Source: Ramlibacter terrae | Lineage (GTDB): Bacteria > Pseudomonadota > Gammaproteobacteria > Burkholderiales > Burkholderiaceae_C | NCBI GenBank assembly: GCA_013127575.1 | Contig: CP053418.1 | Span: forward strand, 3,472,001-3,536,000 | Length of the DNA stretch: 64,000 nt | Direction: 5' to 3' | Shown here: positions 62,183-64,000 of the stretch, piece by piece | How positions within the stretch are numbered: position 1 is the first letter of the stretch | How the letters are laid out: each line of letters starts with the position of its first letter | Position numbers and translations under genes: made by a program | Notes under the pieces: generated by a model | Databases searched by the model: none | What the model was told of the DNA's origin: nothing | The model's input: only the letters and a program-made list of their open reading frames with translations

Positions 62183-63673
62183 TTTCCCGCTTCCAGGCTC
62201 GCCGGGTCCAGCCGGCGCCCGCCGATCCACACCGCGCGCACCGTGTCGTACGCCTCGACCGATTCGAGCGGCGAACGTGCGAGCAGCAGCAGGTTGGCGC
62301 GCTTGCCCGCCTCGACGGTGCCCACGCGGTCGGCGAGGCCGAAGGCCTTGGCGTTGTTCAGCGTCGCGGCCTCGAGCACCTGCCGCAGGCTCACGCCGGC
62401 CGCCACCAGCCGCTTCATCTCCGGGTAGCCGTTGAATCCCGGCAGGTTGCCCGGCGTGGGGCCCGACGGCGTGTCGGTGCCGAACAGGAAGCGTGCGCCC
62501 TTGCCCGCGAGATAGCGCGTGGACTCCGTGCCGCGCGCGAGCACGGCGTCGAACACCACGCGCATGCGCTCGTCGGGGGCGCCTCCCGACAAGTCCTCCT
62601 TGAACCAGCGTCCGGCCGGCGAGCGGTACCACTCGAGCAGACCCGCGGGCACGACGCGCCGCACGCCGGGCTTGTCGAAATAGCCGGGGTCGTACAGCAC
62701 GCGCAAGCCACCGAGCACCTGCAGGGTCGGCATGTAGCCGATCTTGCGCGCCGCTACCGGTCGAGCACCTCACGCGCCGAATCGGGCAAGGCGGTGGCCC
62801 CCGGCGCGCCGTTCCAGTCCACAGCCCGTGCACGAAGATGTCGGCGCCGCCATCGACGCCGAAGCGCTGCGCCTCGATCGACGTGGCGTGCAGCAGCACC
62901 GGCAGCCTGGCGCCATGGGCGGACCGGACGATGTCGGCGAACAGCTCGGGGCTGGGCACGGGCAGGTTGGTGTCGCGCCCGAAACCGCGTTCGAAGAAGG
63001 TCTTGATGCAGATCGCGCCCGCGCCCGTCGCCCGCGCCACCGACGCCTGCGGGGTGCGGGCGGCCGCGTCGGCACCGGACAGCTTGGGGTCGAGCACCGC
63101 GTTGGGGAAGACGAGGTCGCGCACGCGCGACGGCGCGTAGTGCGTGGGGTAGCCATCGCGCAGCGGCAGCGCGCCGCAGTGGTGGACGTCGGGATGCGCG
63201 GGCGCGTTGGCGAAAGCATCGATCACCGCACGGTTCTCGCCGATCAGGTCGATGACCGTGGTGTAGCCGTAGCGCAGGAACGATCGCGGTGCCTGCGCGC
63301 GGTAGTCGCGCGCCAGCAGCGGATGCCGGAACTCCATGTCGTGCGAGAAGCCGGGGATGCCGCCGAGGTGCACATGGCTGTCGATGAGGCCGGGCATGAG
63401 GACGAGGCCCGTGGCGTCGAACACCGGTGCGTTGCGCGGCGCGCCCACGGGCAGCGCGGGCACGACAGAGGTGATGCGCTCGCCTTCGACCAGCACGTCG
63501 AGCTTCTGCCCGTCGTCCGAGCGTTCGGGCGAGATCACGGTGGCGCCGACGATCCACAGCCTCGCATCGTCGGCGATGGCGGCGTGGGCCGTCACCAGCG
63601 CCCACGCAGCGACCGCGGCGCGCAACGAGGTCTGGATCGAAAAGGCGCGCTGGCGGACGGTGGCGGGTTGCAT
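62179..63673 (-). CDS. Amidohydrolase-superfamily protein, secreted
   Basis: About 498 residues. N-terminal signal region (SLRAAVAAWALVTAHAAIA). Metal sites: LMPGLIDSHVHLGG (HxH), carboxylated-Lys candidate in AGAICIKTFFERG, VLLHATSIEA, DIFVHGLW and FGTDTPSGPTPGNLPG. Imidazolonepropionase/prolidase-like type, ending SLEAGK. Breaks at 62817 (gactgg for gacctgg) and 62757 (gaccggtag for gaccaggtag), the latter creating a false stop. Coupled to the membrane protein downstream. Substrate unknown. Confidence 0.87.
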
Positions 63674-63767
63674 GTCGGCTCCATGCGGGCATGGGGCTGT
63701 CCGCGTCGATGGCATCTTAGGCATGTGCGCGCTTCCTCGCCAGTGCTCACCGCGTGGAGCGCAGCGG

Positions 63768-64000
63768 CTACTTGCGCAACTGGGTGGCCTTGGCCGAAAT
63801 GCACTCGCCGGTGGCGCCGTCGGCCACGCAGACGTAGGCGTCCCCCTTGGCCAGCCGGCCGTGGATGACGTACTCCTTGCCGGCGACGGGGTGGAACTCC
63901 ACTGCGCCCTCCACGGCCAGAAATCGCCCGCCACGCGAAGCGCGAGCCCGGATGGGTGCGGCACTGACGTGGGTTCCGACGATCCGCAGGCGCACCGGGC
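63768..64000 (-). CDS. Hypothetical protein (5' end outside window)
   Basis: C-terminal 77 residues or so of a protein whose start may lie beyond the window. A GTG at 63995 is possible but the frame stays open to the edge. Beta-rich: RLRIVGTHVSA, EGAVEFHPVAGKEYVIHGRL and GDAYVCVADGATGECI. No recognised domain. Confidence 0.5.
   Translation of the reverse strand, partial: PVRLRIVGTHVSAAPIRARASRGGRFLAVEGAVEFHPVAGKEYVIHGRLAKGDAYVCVADGATGECISAKATQLRK

Overview
This window is high-GC DNA from a betaproteobacterium of the order Burkholderiales, most likely a Comamonadaceae member (Ramlibacter/Variovorax-like). The evidence is the gene content and order: pyrG-kdsA-DUF1330-eno-ftsB, dapA-bamC-MBL hydrolase, queG/tsaE-amiC, parC and parE separated by a lytic transglycosylase, an 87-residue second type of IF-1, and several TctC/Bug-type periplasmic receptors. 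It is chromosomal core and near-core sequence. I see no rRNA, tRNA, insertion sequence, prophage, CRISPR array or plasmid backbone.

Layout. 1-2.4 kb: partial transglutaminase, RidA-like protein, universal stress protein and Rnk-like regulator. 2.8-6 kb: porin, small PstS-like protein and chemoreceptor. 6-12.8 kb (minus): parC, degenerate GGDEF protein, lytic transglycosylase, acetyltransferase, parE. 12.9-18.4 kb (plus): MFS transporter, tiny membrane protein, SDR, methyltransferase, dapA, bamC, MBL hydrolase. 18.5-26.4 kb: large TPS-type exoprotein, low-complexity lipoprotein, RoxA-type oxygenase, FKBP, glycine-zipper lipoprotein, dut, coaBC. 26.5-33.3 kb: pyrG to ftsB, pnuC with an NadR-like kinase, and a MerR/B12 regulator. 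33.4-39.2 kb: DUF4399, hslO, gamma carbonic anhydrase, DUF455, protease, transglutaminase, infA. 39.4-44.4 kb: three Bug receptors, xerD and an AEC carrier. 44.6-50.7 kb: queG, tsaE, amiC, an orphan Rieske oxygenase, DedA. 50.8-64 kb: mutL, hydrolase, aroD, response regulator, miaA, ABC ATPase, DsbG-like protein, hemerythrin, FtsX-like permease, AttH-like protein, amidohydrolase.

The dominant oddity is that most genes, including essential ones (parC, parE, dapA, bamC, pyrG, kdsA, eno), are interrupted by frame changes. About 80 of these lie where the restored codons would spell CCTGG or CCAGG: the middle base, one C or one G is missing, two bases are missing, a base is added, or the middle base is changed. 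Others lie in G or C runs. This looks like uncorrected long-read consensus error at a methylated CCWGG motif rather than gene decay, so I annotate such genes as full-length CDSs and give the break positions.

Two biological signals stand out. First, at least 13 operon-leading genes have a -10-like hexamer only 6-10 bases before the start codon and no Shine-Dalgarno sequence, which suggests many leaderless transcripts. Second, the infA leader contains three segments able to form mutually exclusive hairpins, one ending in a U-rich tail, like an attenuator. Neither is proven by sequence alone. I did not find a convincing new defence or mobile system.
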